Position numbers and translations under genes: made by a program
Assembly (NCBI RefSeq): GCF_900496995.4
Contig: NW_024470381.1
Span: 858,687 to 922,686 of the forward strand
DNA length: 64,000 bases
Direction: 5' to 3'
Source of the DNA: Aquila chrysaetos chrysaetos
Taxonomy: Eukaryota > Chordata > Aves > Accipitriformes > Accipitridae
The notes under the pieces: model-generated
Database searches by the model: none
Told to the model about the DNA's origin: nothing
What the model saw: only the letters and a program-made list of their open reading frames with translations
Shown: positions 1 to 12,400 of the stretch, piece after piece
Layout of the letters: each line of letters opens with the position of its first letter
How positions within the stretch are numbered: the stretch's first letter is position 1

Positions 1-235
1 TCCTGCTCCCCCTTTTCCCCAGGGCTCAGGGCTCCCAATCCCGCTTTTTCTCAAAGCTTGGGGCTCCTGGTCCCCCTTTTCCCCAAGGCTCGGGCTCCCC
101 CTTTTCTCCAGCGCTGGAGGCTTGGGGCTCCCCCTTTTCCCTGAGCCTCAGGTCTCCTGCTGCCTTTTTTCTTAACCCTTGGTGTTTTTATTCTTTTTTT
201 TCTTTTTTTCTAACTTTGGGGGTTTCTGCTTCTCC
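1..235. repeat. Imperfect repeat in a CLASRP intron
   Basis: About four imperfect copies of a roughly 45-50 bp unit built on GGCTTGGGGCTCC and CCCCCTTTTCCCC fill the intron just before the first visible CLASRP exon. The last part becomes the T-rich polypyrimidine tract of the acceptor that ends at 238. Confidence 0.55.
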
Positions 236-238
236 TAG

Positions 239-3200
239 AAAAAGGACCCAGCCCAGTTTCTCCAGGTTCATGGCCGGGCCTGCAAGATCCACCTGGACTC
301 GGCCGTCGCGCTGGCCGCTGAAAGCCCCGTCAACATGTGAGTAGCCCTGCACAGGGCCAAAGGCGTCTGCTGCTGCTCCCTAAGCAGCTCTGGGAGGTTT
401 GGGGGGAGCGGTCGGTGCCTTGCCGAAGCCCGGGGGGGCTCTCGTGCAGCTGCAGTGTCTTTGAGAAGTGCCAAGCCCATTGGCGAGGGTTCAGGTGTGT
501 GTTGCGAGGGTTCTCGCCCAGCTGGCAGCATGTGCCCGGCTGCTCGGCTCCTTGTAGCACAGCCCTGGGGCTGGCCAGGTCCCTCCCACCCTGGGAAATG
601 AAATCAAGGCCGGTTCCTGCTTGTCAAAACCAAATAAAAAGGACTCGGCTCCTCCTCCACCAGAGCTTCTAGGAGACGCCGCTGCAGCAAACGAGTTGGT
701 TCTCCCCTCCCCGCTCGGGAGTGACTAATGCAGGATTGCTGAGCGCGCCTGTCGGTGCTTGACGGGGCGGGGGTTGTGCGGGTTTGGGGGGGCCCAGCTC
801 CTGCCAGGGGGGCTTCCTGGCTGTCCCCCAGCCCTGAACGACATCTCTCTCCCCTCACAGGATGCCCTGGCAGGGGGACACGAACAACATGATCGACCGC
901 TTCGATGTGCGGGCGCACCTGGATTATATCCCCACGTACACCCCGCCCCTGCTGAACCCCATGTAAGCCGTGGGGTGCCGGGGCACCCCGCTTCGACAGG
1001 AGCTGCTGGGTCCGGATCAGGCCTTCTCGGGGTCTGTTTTTGAGCGGTTGCCTGAGTTTTCAGAGCCGGCGTCACCTGCGAGCCTGGCTGGGGTCGCTGC
1101 AGGGCAGGCAGGGCTGCTTTTTAGATTTTCGGTACTGGAACCGGCGTGGAGATCCCAGTATCGGGAGGATAAACTGGAACAAGTGTAGAGGGATGGGGAG
1201 GACCGGAGCACAGGGTGAAGGGGAACCCCACAGCAGCTTTTCCATACCTAAAACATTAGAGAGGACGGAGCTGAGCTCTTTGCAGAGGTTTGCAGTAAAA
1301 GGGCATGATGAAAAGGCCAAAATTAGAGCGGAGGAGTTAAGTACCAGCGCAACTCCCAGAGGCTGGGAGGGTTCTCTCTCTCTGGAGAGGGGTACTGCTC
1401 AGCTGGAGCGAGCTGCTGTAGTCGGCCCTGCTTTGAGCAAGGACAGGGCAGAAGGCAAATATCGCCCCAGGCCTGGGTCTGTGAAGAGCAGCCACGTTCC
1501 TTTCCTGCCCCTGCTTGCTGCTGCTCTGGCACCTCCTTACCCTCTCTGGCCTCAGCACGAGCTCCGGAGAGGAGTTTGGCCCCTTTGTTGGGTTTTCAAG
1601 GGAATTCCAGACCAGCATGTGATCCTTCGCCTGCAAACCCCAGCCCTGATCTCTCCACGAAGCAGGGGATCTGATCACGCTAAGCCAAGCAGAAAGGGGT
1701 CGTGGTTTTTCCGGGGTCCAAAATCCCTTGGGGAGAGGGGAACCTCCATCTCCCCAGAGGCTTGTGAGCACCAAAAGCCGCATCTGCTCCTTTCCAGCTC
1801 CCCCGAGCAGGAGTCTGATGAGAGAAAGTGTAACTACGAGCGGTACCGAGGCCTGGTGCAGAACGACTTTGCCGGCAGTAAGTGTCTGGTGCAGGCGGGA
1901 GGGTCAGGGCCGCATGAGACAGAGTGAGCCCCCGCGATTTGGGAGAAATCCCAGGTCATCCAGGGCATGGCTTGACGTAGCACCAGCCGAAGGGCGAGGG
2001 GAGGGTTTTGTTCCCCCTTTGGGGGTGGCAAGGCACTGGGAGAGCTGCGTCCCCTCTAACAAGCTGCGGTTAATCAACTTTCTGAGGTGTTCTCTCTCAA
2101 GTGGGCGTAAAGCAGGCTGGTAACTTCCCTGTGTGGTTGCAGTCTCGGAGGAGCAGTGCCTCTACCAGATCTACATCGATGAGCTCTATGGGGGACTCCA
2201 AAAGCCAAATGAAGATGAGAAAAAGAAGTGAGTGTGAGAAGAGGTGACAAAGGACAGTTGTCATGTCCCTGTCCTCGGGAACTGTGCTGGGAGCGCGGCT
2301 CCACGGCCTCAGAAACACCCGCTCTTCAACCAGTCCCAGTTTTCCCTCTACTGGGGTGGGACTGAGCAGCCACCAGCTACACCATCCACCCTTGGCTGCT
2401 TTTGGTGATGCTCTGAAGTCTTCCCCTGCGTCTCCACGCTGAAATGTCCGTCCTGTCCCTGTCGCTGCAGCCATGAGGCTGTCCTGGGGCCAAGCAGAGC
2501 GGTGGTGGCTGAGGAGGGAGGCAGAGGAAGGGCTGGTTTCCTTCCGTGGAAACTTTCTGTCTCGATGCCTTCTTGTGTGGCCTGGCACAGAGGTGTGCAG
2601 GGGCTTAAGCATGTCTGTGCCCAGGCTGGCGGAGAAAAAGGCTTCCATCGGCTACACATACGAGGACAGCACCGTGGCTGAGCTCGAGAACTCCTTGGAG
2701 AAGCGAGGGGATGAGGAAGACTCCGAGGAAGACAGCAACACAGATGAAGACGAAGTCATCCCCGATATCGGTAACGGCCCTCCCTTATTGGGCTGCTTCA
2801 CCCCGGTTTGGTAGATGTGCTGAGCACTGCCTTGCCTCTTGGGGTGCGCTGAGCTGCCTGCACTCTGCCCGCAGATGTGGAAGTGGACGTAGATGAGCTG
2901 AACCAGGAGCAGGTGGCCGACCTGAACAAGCAGGCGACGGCGTACGGCATGGCAGACGGGGACTTTGTCAGGTACACCTGGTGGCTGGGACGGACAGGGA
3001 AAGCACTGGGAACCCAGTGGAGCCTCACCAGGGCCTCCCCTTCTCACCGGAGGCTGAATCCTTTGCGGATGTGGCTGTCTCTAGGATGGGGGCCCCCAAA
3101 AAGTCTCCCCTGAGAACGGTGGTGGCCAGTGGGCTCTTACTGAGGGTTTCTTTTTGGGGGGGGAAAAGGATGTTGCGGAAGGACAAAGAAGAGGCAGAAG

Positions 3201-6200
3201 CTATTAAAAATGCCAAAGCCCTGGAAGAAGAAAAGGCGATGTACTCGGTAAGGGGAGCTCTGACAAGCTCTGCCCTGTCCCGCTGCAAGCCTTAGCTGGC
3301 TGTGAGCCTCCCGGGGCAGCAGACTGGGTCCTGTGGGTGCCCCTTCCCGCTCATGGAAGCACCTCTGCCTCCTGAGGGGGGCCCACAAACTCCCAGGACG
3401 GCTTCCCCCAGGTTTGGTGCTGTCTCTTAGCTCAGGCTGCTCTCCTAGGGCCGTCGCTCTCGCCGCCAAAGGAGGGAGTTCAGGGAGAAACGCTTGAAAG
3501 GGAGGAAGATCAGCCCACCCAGGTGAGTTTCCTGGCCCGGCAGCCGAGACCGGGGCTCCCGGAGCTCCGCCACAGCCCTGGTCTGTTCATATCCATCCCA
3601 GGCATCATCCTTGCCCATGCCAGCTTGCGTGGGGTCCCGGCGGCTCTGGCCCCTGGTGACGTCCCACGGGTACCTCCTTTCCTAACGCCCTCTCCTTTCG
3701 CAGCTATGCACGGAGAGACAGTCCCACCTACGATCCCTACAAACGGTGAGTGGCCACGGTCCTGGGACGAGCGGGTTCTCCAGGCTGGGAACATCCCCTT
3801 CCTGCGGGGAACCTGGCACACGCTGGTTCTTGGGAGAGAGTTTTTCAGCAACTGAAGCTGCGTTCCTCCTCGCCACTTCACAGCTCCCCCTCGGAGTCCA
3901 CCTCCGAATCCCGCTCCCGTTCCCGCACCCCATCTCCCGGCCACGAGGAAAAGATCACCTTCATCACCAGCTTCGGCGGCAGTGACGAGGAAGCGGCGGC
4001 GGCATCTGCGCAAGCCGGCAGCGTCTCCGGAAAAGCCGCCGTGCTTGGAAAACAGCGTTCCGCCCCAGGGCAGCCAGGCAGCACCGCGGCAGGTCATAGC
4101 ACCTCGTCCCGGTCGGTAACTCTCCCATCTGGCTCGCTTTCCCAACCCTTACCCGCAGAGGCGCGGTGGCGGTGGGCCAGGCGAGCTTGCTGGCCCCTCA
4201 CGGGCACAGAGCCGGGCCGGCCCGGCATGGAGACACTGGCAAGGGATGCTCCTGACGCCGTGGCCTGGCTGCTGGCGCTGCTCAAGGAGCGGAGGGGGGA
4301 ACACAGTGGGAGAGAGTGGGTGGGTTCTCCGTCATGTAACCACACAGGGTGTGTGCCCTGGTTCTGCTGCAGTGCCGGGGCAGGGCTTGCCAGCTTCAAA
4401 AGGATCTTCACGGCATCTCCTGGAGATAGCAGGGCTTGGAGGGGGGGGGCTGGAATTGAAGTGTGAGCCAAGCCACCTCCTGCCGTAAAAGAAAAAGTGT
4501 CTGCCAGCTCCTGGAGAGCTCAGGGAGGGAATTGGGGCGGCCATCGCGGCTCCTTTCCTGGCACGGTTGGGGGTCCAGGGGGCTTGGAGCCCCTTGGCAG
4601 AGGGCTGAGCAGTTCCGGGGCCGTTCCCTGCTGTGCCCGGAGGCTCGATGCCGGCGTGGGGTGGGGGAGAGGCGCCTGCTCATGGCTCAACCCACGGGCT
4701 GTCTGCAGGGTCCGGCTGTACCCGTGCCATGCAGCACCGCCTGGTGCTGGGAGCAATGAGGGTCCCCGCTCCTCCTCGCTCATCCCAGGCACCAACGCCT
4801 CGTCCCGTGTGTCCCTTCTAGGAGACGCTCTTCGTCCTCTTCCACCTCCCCATCCTCCTCCTCATCCTCCAGCTCCCGCTCCAGCTCCCGCTCGCACCGA
4901 GGTGGCGGCTACCACCGCTCCAGCCGCTATTGCCGCTCCCACAGCCGCCGGTACTCACGCTCCCGCAGCCGCAGCCGCCGCTACTCGGGAGGGGGCTCAC
5001 GGGACAGCCGGCGTCGCTCCAGATCCTATTCCCCTGACCGGGGGTATCGCTACAGCTCGCGCCGCCGCTCCAGGTGAGCTCTGCCCTCGGCTGTCCGAGT
5101 TCCTGCCTGTTTCGCCCCAGTTCTTTACTGGGCTCCTCTGTGGCGAGTTTCGCCGGTGGCTTCATCATCCTCCCGCTCAGCCGCAGGCAGTGGTGTCATG
5201 CCCCTCGGCCACACCTTTGGGCTGAACAAGCCCACACGTCTTGGCCTCTCCCTTCCACTCAGTGCTCCAGCCCCTGCCAGACTGGTCCCAGTTTGTTACT
5301 GGGAGTCCCACACGGGTCCCTGTATCCAAAAAAGGTCTCGCCAGCGTTGAATAAAGGAGAATATGTTCCATTGCTCACCCTGCTAGTGGGTGGCTTCACC
5401 GTGAGCTCCTCCAGCACCATCTCCACTCACTGTTGGGTTGCGGGGTGGGGGGGGGCCAGGCACCCTTTGGGTGCCCCCCCCCCAACACCCTTCCACCTTG
5501 ATTCCCTGTCTGCAGGAGCCGTTCCAGGTCCGGAGAGCGCTACCGGCGAGGCGGCAGGTCCAGCCGACACTGGAGCAGCAGCCGGAGCAGCCGAAGTCCC
5601 AGTGATTCCCGGAGCTACAGCAAATCGATGTCTCCGGTGCGAGAGAAACCACCAAGGCCCGCAGCATCGCCCGCCGTGGGGGAGAAACTGAAAAAGTGAG
5701 GGGAAGGGGGGGGGGGGGGGCACCCGGGGTGTTGAGGAGCCCCTGCATTGATCCTCACGCTCTCTTTTTTTTTCTCCCACTTTTAGGGCTGACACTGCTG
5801 CTGGTAAAGAGACGGGAGCTGCCAAAGTCAGTAAGAATTTAACCTCACCTGTTTAATTGGCATCACTGCAGAGCAGGCTAAGGGACACAGTGGTGGACGG
5901 GCTGGCGGAGGTGCCGGGACTTGGCGCCGGTTGCCCCCGTGACCCGTTGCGTGTCTGCCCCGCTCCTTGACCGGGTGCCGGTCCCGCTCCCTCCTTGGAG
6001 CTTGGCGGGGGGGTGGCTGCCGGACGGGAGCGGGGCCACAGGCCGCTCGGGGCAGTCCTGGCTCTGGGTGGTGGAGAGGTGGGGTGAGGAATAGGGACCC
6101 CCGGAATCCGGCTGCGTGCCATCTGTGCTGAAGCTGGGGGACGCCTGCCCTGCTTTGCTGGGTCCTGGTTGTCACCGGTGGCTGTCCTTGTACCCGGGGG

Positions 6201-7822
6201 CTGTCCCCATGCCTGGCGGGCCCTCACACTGCTCCAGGGAGGTGGTGGCAGGGGGCTGGGGGAGCCCCTTGCCCCGCTTGCAGCGGGTGTTGGCCAGACT
6301 GCCGACAGGATGCAGGGCACGGCTGTCCGCTCCAGCTCCGTGAGCCGCCCGTCCATGCCCTCGGGCTGTCCCAGGCCATCCTCCGTCCCCAGGCCACCCT
6401 GTCCCTGGGGACCCCGGCTGCTTTTGGGCTGTGCCCGCATGTCCCCCGGGGTGCCAGTGCCACCTCCCGGGGCCGCGGGTGCTCTGGCAGGGAGCAGCTT
6501 GTTATCCAAGGCCACCCTCAACATCCACCGTTTGTCTCCCACAGCACCCACGGGTGTCCCTGCTTCTTGGGGACAGGGTGCGGGCAGCGGCAAAGCCCCC
6601 GGCAACGTGGGCAGGGACACCCAGACCCCGTAGAGGGGCTTGGGGCCGGGGCGGCGGGGGGTCTCAGAGTTGTCACCGTGGCAAGGCAGGTGGTGGTGCT
6701 GGGATCAGGCTCGGCTGGCATTCGAAGCCAGTGTCTGCCATGGGGTGGGGGGGAGCCTGGGGGGGGGATGTTCCCCAGGTCTGGCCAGCGTGGCTTGCAC
6801 CATGTCCTCGTCCCCGTCCCCCCCCACCCTTCACATGCCGTTTTGGTTTGTTTGCAGCCCAAACTGACGCCGCAGGAGAAGCTGAAGCTGCGCATGCAGA
6901 AGGCGCTGAACCGGCAGTGTAAGCAGCACCCGTGGCCCCCCCCGCTTCCACCGCACCCTGACACCCCCTGCCTCCGTACCCTCTCTCAGCCCCCCACTCT
7001 TTGGGTTTGTTTTTTTTAATAGTTAAAGCCGATAAAAAGGCAGCGCAGGAAAAAATGCTGCAACAGGAGCACGAGAGACAGGTAGGGGAAGGGGGTGAGC
7101 TGGGGGGGAGGCCAGGCTGCCAACGTGGGGGGGGCTGGAGCTGGTTAACGGGAACGTTCTTCTCATCCAGGAGCGGGAGGACGAGCTGCGTGCCATGGCC
7201 CGGAAAATCCGCATGAAGTAAATCCTCTCCCGTCCCTTTACCGGGTGCATTCAGTGGGTCCAGGCCGCAACTTGACCCCCCACCCCCCCCTGCTGCTGGC
7301 TGCTCCCCCCAGCCTCGTTTTATTTTTCGGCAGAGAGAGAGAGCGCCGGGAGAAGGAGCGGGAGGAATGGGAGAGGCAGTACAGCCGGCAGAGCCGGTCT
7401 CCGTCCCCACGCTACGGTGAGCGCCGGCTGACCGGGAGCCTGCTGCCAGTGTGAGGGGGGGGTGAAGGTGTTCAGTGGAACCCCATAAAACAACAGGGAG
7501 CAAGTTCTCCCCCCCCCCCCCCCCCCCGCCTCTGGCCTTTGTGGGGTGGGAAAGAAAAGCTGTCTTATTCTGGGGGAAAAAACACATGGAAAAGGGGTTC
7601 CGTCAACTGAGTGTGTCCCCTCTGCCTTGCAGGTCGGGAATACAGCTCCTCCCGGAGGTACGTCCCCTTCTCCCACCCCAGAGGTGGGGGGGGTCCCAGC
7701 CCGGTGCTCAGGGCTCCCAGGGGACACCCCCCCCCATTCTCACCCACTCCTCTTTCCTCCCCCTCCCCCCCATCCACAGGCGCTCCCGGTCCCGGTCCCG
7801 GAGCCCTCACTACCGACACTGA
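239..7822 (+). CDS. CLASRP: CLASRP, CLK4-associating SR-related splicing factor (5' end outside window)
   Basis: Nuclear SR-related protein that binds the kinase CLK4 and influences alternative splicing. Nineteen exons are readable: 239-336, 861-962, 1798-1877, 2143-2227, 2625-2770, 2875-2971, 3169-3247, 3449-3522, 3704-3745, 3884-4111, 4822-5073, 5516-5695, 5787-5826, 6858-6918, 7023-7081, 7171-7217, 7334-7416, 7633-7657 and 7780-7822. They total 1821 nt (606 residues plus TGA) with no frame break. The first visible exon starts KKDPAQFLQVHGRACK; about 30 N-terminal residues known in the family lie upstream of the window. Exon 1798-1877 carries ESDERKCNYERYRGLVQNDF of the DRY-EERY/SWAP region. 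Next come an acidic EDEVIPDIDVEVDVDEL stretch, a serine/arginine domain in exons 3884-5695, a Lys/Glu/Arg helix and the RS tail SPHYRH. The donor after 4111 (GTCGGT) is weak, so that boundary is the least certain. It ends tail-to-tail with GEMIN7. Confidence 0.96.
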
Positions 7823-7853
7823 CGGGGAAACGGCGCCGGTTTCGCCAACAGCA

Positions 7854-7859
7854 AATAAA
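7854..7859 (+). promoter_or_regulatory. CLASRP: CLASRP poly(A) signal
   Basis: AATAAA lies 32 nt after the CLASRP TGA, so the 3' UTR is only about 50-60 nt. A T/G-rich stretch follows at 7890-7985, as expected of a downstream element. Confidence 0.85.
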
Positions 7860-7984
7860 AGATGGAAAACCCAAATCCTCCCCTGTCACCTTGTTTTTTT
7901 TTTTTTCCCCACGCCTGTTGCTCCAGAAGAATTGTAATTACAGTCAGAAAAAAGGGGGTTTTGTTGGAAAAAGGTTTTTTTTGT

Positions 7985-7990
7985 TTTAAT
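7985..7990 (-). promoter_or_regulatory. GEMIN7: GEMIN7 poly(A) signal (ATTAAA)
   Basis: On the minus strand ATTAAA occurs 7 nt after the GEMIN7 stop. It is followed by A-rich and then T/G-containing sequence, implying a 3' UTR of a few tens of bases. No other nearby candidate is visible before CLASRP begins. Confidence 0.6.
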
Positions 7991-7997
7991 TAACGGG

Positions 7998-8345
7998 TCA
8001 CTCGAGGAGGAAGGTGTAGGCGAGGACATCGGTGTAACGCAGCAGTGCGGCCGCCTGCACCCCCAGGGGGGTCCGTAGGGCATCCACCTGGAACGCCACG
8101 GCGTCCACATCGGCGGCGCCGAAAACGGCATCCACCTGGACCCCCGCCCGGAGGTAAAATCGGGTGGGACGACCCCGGGCAGCCCCCAGTCCCCGTAGGT
8201 AACGTTGCCGGAGGTTTGCCCGCACCGCCTGCGCCGTCATCTGCCCCCCGAGAAGCGCTTGGAATCGGGGTGAAGCGGGGTTGAAACCTCGGCTGGAACC
8301 TTCGGGACCCCGCGGCAGGCGTAGGACCCCCACCGGCACCAGCAT
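7998..8345 (-). CDS. GEMIN7: GEMIN7, SMN-complex Sm-fold subunit
   Basis: Subunit of the SMN complex, which loads Sm cores onto spliceosomal snRNAs in the cytoplasm; the family pairs with Gemin6 in an Sm-like dimer and contacts Gemin8. A single coding exon gives 115 residues (human protein about 131). Family hallmarks are the N-terminal PVGVLRLPRGPEG, the RANLRQRYLRGL helix, the strand VQVDAVFGAADVDAV and the C-terminal TPLGVQAAALLRYTDVLAYT. The start at 8345 has a strong GCCGCCATG context and lies just inside a splice acceptor, so upstream exons are untranslated, as in mammals. It is very GC-rich and alanine-rich compared with mammalian GEMIN7, in keeping with the local composition. Its 3' end abuts CLASRP and its 5' side shares a CpG promoter with PPP1R37. 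Confidence 0.95.
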   Translation of the reverse strand: MLVPVGVLRLPRGPEGSSRGFNPASPRFQALLGGQMTAQAVRANLRQRYLRGLGAARGRPTRFYLRAGVQVDAVFGAADVDAVAFQVDALRTPLGVQAAALLRYTDVLAYTFLLE

Positions 8346-8353
8346 GGCGGCTC

Positions 8354-8377
8354 CTGGGGGGGGGGGGGGGGGGGGGG
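8354..8377 (-). other. GEMIN7: GEMIN7 splice acceptor with 22-C polypyrimidine tract
   Basis: A run of 22 G on the plus strand (8356-8377) reads as 22 C plus AG on the minus strand. It ends 8 bases before the GEMIN7 ATG, preceded by TTTTCT. This is the likely acceptor of the 5' UTR intron. The run length is prone to assembly error. Confidence 0.7.
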
Positions 8378-8379
8378 AG

Positions 8380-9498
8380 AAAAGTGGGGGGGTGTCACCC
8401 GAGACCCCCACTGTGCTCCCACCCCCGCCGTGTTCTCCTTCCCCAGAGGACCCACCCGAGTCCCCTGTGTGTGTCCCTGCACCCCTGTGACACCTACAGC
8501 CCCCCGCCCTTGCTCCCCCCGCCCCCCAAAATCCCACCCCCCAAAAGAAACCCCAAGCCCCCCCCTCTCATAACGCTTCTTGGTCCCCAAACATCCACCC
8601 CGCACCCCTCTGTGCCCCCCGGGGCCTCTAAAAGACAGATTTCCCCCTTCCAGCCCCCCCGTGTGCTTCCCCCCCCCCCCCCGCCCAGCTCCCCCGCAGA
8701 CACCCCCCCCAGGGCCCTAGTGCCGCTTGTGCACACACCCCCAGCCCCTAACCCCCCCCCAGCCTCCCCTGGACCCCCAAAGCCCCTCACGGACACACAC
8801 CCCCCGCCACGTACAGGGCACCGGACGCTCGGGGCGCGAGACACGGGGGGGGGGGGGGGGGGGGTGGGGGGGGTGGGTGTCTGCGCATGCGCGCCGTCAC
8901 CGGAGGTGCGCCACAACTTGCGCGGGCTGCTTTGTCGCCGCCGCAGATTCGCGTTACCGGGGCGGGGGGGGGGACCACGACACACACCTCAGGCCCCCCC
9001 CCCCCGGGTTTCGGGTCGTACCCGCGCATCTTTCTTCCCTCTTCCTCCTCCTCTTCCTCCTCCTCCGCTTCCTCTCCCCCCACCCCCCAGCGTGGCGAAA
9101 GTGCGGCGGCGAATCCAACGCTGCTCCCGCCGCCGCCCCCTCACGATTCGTTTCCGCAGATTCGCCACCGCCGTCCGCTCTGCTCCCGGAGCCGGAACGG
9201 GCCTGAACGCACCGGCGGGGCCTTATCCCCTCCCCGTCCCCCCACCATCACCCCTTCCTCTTTCACCTCCATTTCCCTTCCCCGCTTCTCCTTCCTCCCT
9301 TCCCCGCCGCCGTGGCGAAAGTGCGGCGTCGGAGGCGCAGGCCGCTGCGGTGCTGGCGGGTGGCGGCGGCGGCTCCGGTCCCCTCCGGTCCGCGGTGGCC
9401 GTCCCCGTTCCCGTTCTCCCCTTCCCTCCCCGCCGCGCAGCGGCTCCTGAGCTCCGGGCGATGCCCCCGGGGCTGCGGTGAGGAGGGAGAACTCCGCC
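8380..9498. promoter_or_regulatory. CpG-rich bidirectional promoter, GEMIN7 / PPP1R37
   Basis: The interval between the divergent GEMIN7 and PPP1R37 coding starts. Its left half (8380-8870) is C-homopolymer-rich GEMIN7 5' UTR intron without a gene. Its right half is CpG-dense. An NRF1-type dyad GCGCATGCGC sits at 8883-8892. An identical 18-base stretch CGTGGCGAAAGTGCGGCG occurs at 9091-9108 and again at 9311-9328, and CCGCAGATTCGC occurs near 8942 and 9154, suggesting a duplicated promoter block of about 215 bp. No TATA box is seen. Transcription start sites cannot be placed from sequence alone. Confidence 0.7.
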
Positions 9499-12400
9499 AT
9501 GGAGGTGCCGGGACAGGGTAGTGGACCGCTGACCGTCCCCCCCGAACCCGGTAACGAAACGCCGCCTCCCGTTGAGGTTTCCCTCTCTGGGGCGGCTCAG
9601 GGAAACGAAGACGGGCGGTTGCGGCCCGGTGCTAAGCGGGTAACGTTTCCCTCCGACGAGGATATCGTCTCCGGGGCGGTGGAGCCCAAGGACCCCTGGA
9701 GACACGGTAACTGGGGGGGGGGGGGGGGGGGATACCGGGTTTGGATGCCAGGTTTGGCTCCTCGAGTTGGGGGGGTCCGGGGTTGGGACCAGGCCGGTGC
9801 CGAGGAGACCGGAGCAGAGGTCCCCGCTGCGGGCCTGGGGGAGAGACACCCCCCCACCAGCCAAAGGCACCCAGGGTTGGGTGCCCAAACGCAGCCTTTG
9901 GGAACTGCCAAAACCACCGGTTGGGCGGTTCACACCAAAACCGTGAGCCCGGTAAAGCCACGGAGGCGAATCGGTGCGGCAGCCCTCATCAGCTTCAGCC
10001 CAGAGGGAATCTCCAGTTTTGTCACCCTGAGCCGGCGTGGCGGAAACGGCGGTGATGGTTGGGTTCCGCTGGTGCAGTGGGAGAGCCCTGTTTGGCGCCC
10101 AGCTTTCCGGCAGGGGTCTGTGGCACCCACCACCGTTGAGGAGGATGATGGTCCTGCGGCACCAGCATGGAGAAACCAGCGGCTCTTCCCCAAAGCATTA
10201 CCAAAGCTTCGGCTGCCCAGGGGAGGAGAAAGGAGACGAGCCGGAGCTCCATCCCTCCAAGGTCCCAGCGGTTTCAGTAACATTTCCAGATGCTGACATC
10301 TGCCCCAGCCCCTCCAGCAATGCGGGGAGCTCAGCACTGCAAGCAGAGGGCTGTCGTATTCCGAGGAAATGTCCCCGATGAGAGGCACGGCCAGAACACA
10401 GGGTCCAGCGAAACACCAGTGCCCGTTCTTCTGGCATTCCTGGATCCGCTGCCAGTGGGTGCCAAACCCATCGGGGACTCCTCTCACAACCCCTGTGCCA
10501 GCCTGGGTGAGGGGGTTTGGAGTGGGATGCCTCCAGGGCTCCCAACAATTGCATGATGTGGCTGGCTGCCAATTTCGGGACATTCTTTATACTGTACTGA
10601 AACACAGGAACCAGCTGGTAAAGGACGTTGCGCTGCAGTACGAGCACGGCTATCCCAAAAGCTCTTCGCGGGCCGCTGCACTGCAAGCTGCGTTTCTCTA
10701 TCCCAAACTGAACCGCTGCAGCACCCGCCACCAAAAATCATTCGTAACCAGCAGCTGCACCTCCTTTTGGGGAACAAAAGAGCCCCTTATTTTTATTTTT
10801 ACTGCGTCATGAGCCAGAAATTGGGTTTTTCCCCAAGTTATTCCCAGTTGCACACCTCCTTGGGTGACGAGACCCATTCCAGTTTCACCACGCAGATGTC
10901 GGACGTGACCTAAAAGGTGCTAGATCTCGCTATGTATCACCGATTAATTCTGGTTTTGTTGCTCAGTGATAGCTGGCTCATCCCAAGGCGATGACTGGTA
11001 GCCAGATGCCTCCGTGAAATATCTCCAGCAGTGGAGAAAAACTGCTCGCTGACATGTTCTTGTTGTATATATATTCTGCCAGCTCTGTTAATATGAAATT
11101 TCCACTGCTGTGATACTGCTCTGGATGAAGACATGACATTTGCCTGGCAAAGCAAACCTGGGGCTCGTCCCCCAAGCCCTTCTCTGCTGCTCCAGAAAAC
11201 CGAATGTGGTTCAGCACTCTCAAACAAGCCGCTCTCCCCAGAGGGAGCCTGGGAGGGACATATTCCTCATCCAAGCTCGCCTTTCCCAAGGCTCTGGGCG
11301 TGCTGGCTTGGAGCTAGAGGCCTTCCCCAAAGGCGTTGCGCCCTTCAGGTGTTGGGGACCTTTTCTTTCAAACTATTTAACCTCAAACTTCAGCTCCTGA
11401 AGGCGCCTGGTGTGAAGGCCCCGAAAGCAAATTTTCCCTCTCTAATTAGCGAGGAATCCCGTAGGTTGCTGATAGCTGTGGTGCTGTGGAAGCTGGCATC
11501 ATTCAGGGCAGAGCCAGCATCTGGCACCTGCCTTTCCCTTGACTTCAGGAGCGCATTGCCTGTGACGCGACTTTTATTCTTCCTCTCACATGTGCATAAC
11601 AACTGTTTTTATTCAGGGCTTTATTTATCTCCCATTTATCATTCATTGGGTAAAATTACTCCGGTGGACGCGCCTCTGCTCATTTAACTTCCTTCTGGCT
11701 ACTTGAATCCAAGGTCTCCTTCCCAGCTGGTACCGGCAGGGCCGGTTTTGCTAGGCAGCACGTGGCGCGGGGCTTGACGCCGCCGCTCGTGCATAGGTTT
11801 GGATCCTCCTCTCCAGTGCACTTGCCACCCTGAAGTGCTCGAGGGCTTGAAACAGGAAGGTAAAGAAGGTGTATGGTTTATTGCAAAGCTTTGCACTACG
11901 CAAGGCGAGGGAGGAGGCGTGTTTAGAGCATCGTTAGCGTCGTTTAACGGGCAGTGGGTCCGTCTGCTCCCGGTTTGTCACCCCACAAGGCGGATGCTTG
12001 GTTATTTTTAAAACTGGCGATATCCCAATGTCATCAGTTCCCTCGCCTCTCACAGAAACACCCTGCTTGTACACCAGGAGGCAGTTGGTAGCTTTATACC
12101 ATCACGTTACACAAGTACCGTTGTGGTTTTTTTTTTTTTAATATTTCTCTTTTTTTAGCTTTTTTTTCCCTTTGGGACTGTTGCACCTTTAAAGCATCCT
12201 GATCCAGCTGAGCTACCTGAGCTTCTAGATAAATGGCCTCCCTACAGACCCGTGTCAGGTTCCATTCGTCAGCCCTCCTTTCTGTGAAACCTTGCCCATT
12301 AGCATTAATTATTTCTGCCTTTAATTCTTTATTGCTAGGCTGCAGTACCGGCCTCTCTGCCGCCTCACCTGCATCCATGTCAGGTTAAATTACAATGCTT

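Noticed and set aside
1040-1927. 295-codon frame in the CLASRP region
   Set aside because: It is intron read-through into the real exon 1798-1877. Splice sites and family homology define the exon.
8384-9481. 365-codon proline-rich plus-strand frame upstream of PPP1R37
   Set aside because: It reflects C homopolymers and the CpG promoter, lies antisense to the GEMIN7 5' UTR intron, and has no conserved motif.
12094-12378. 94-codon Lys/Gln-rich minus-strand frame
   Set aside because: Its basic end comes from a poly-T/A tract (12129-12175), and no homologous family is recognised. Too weak to call.
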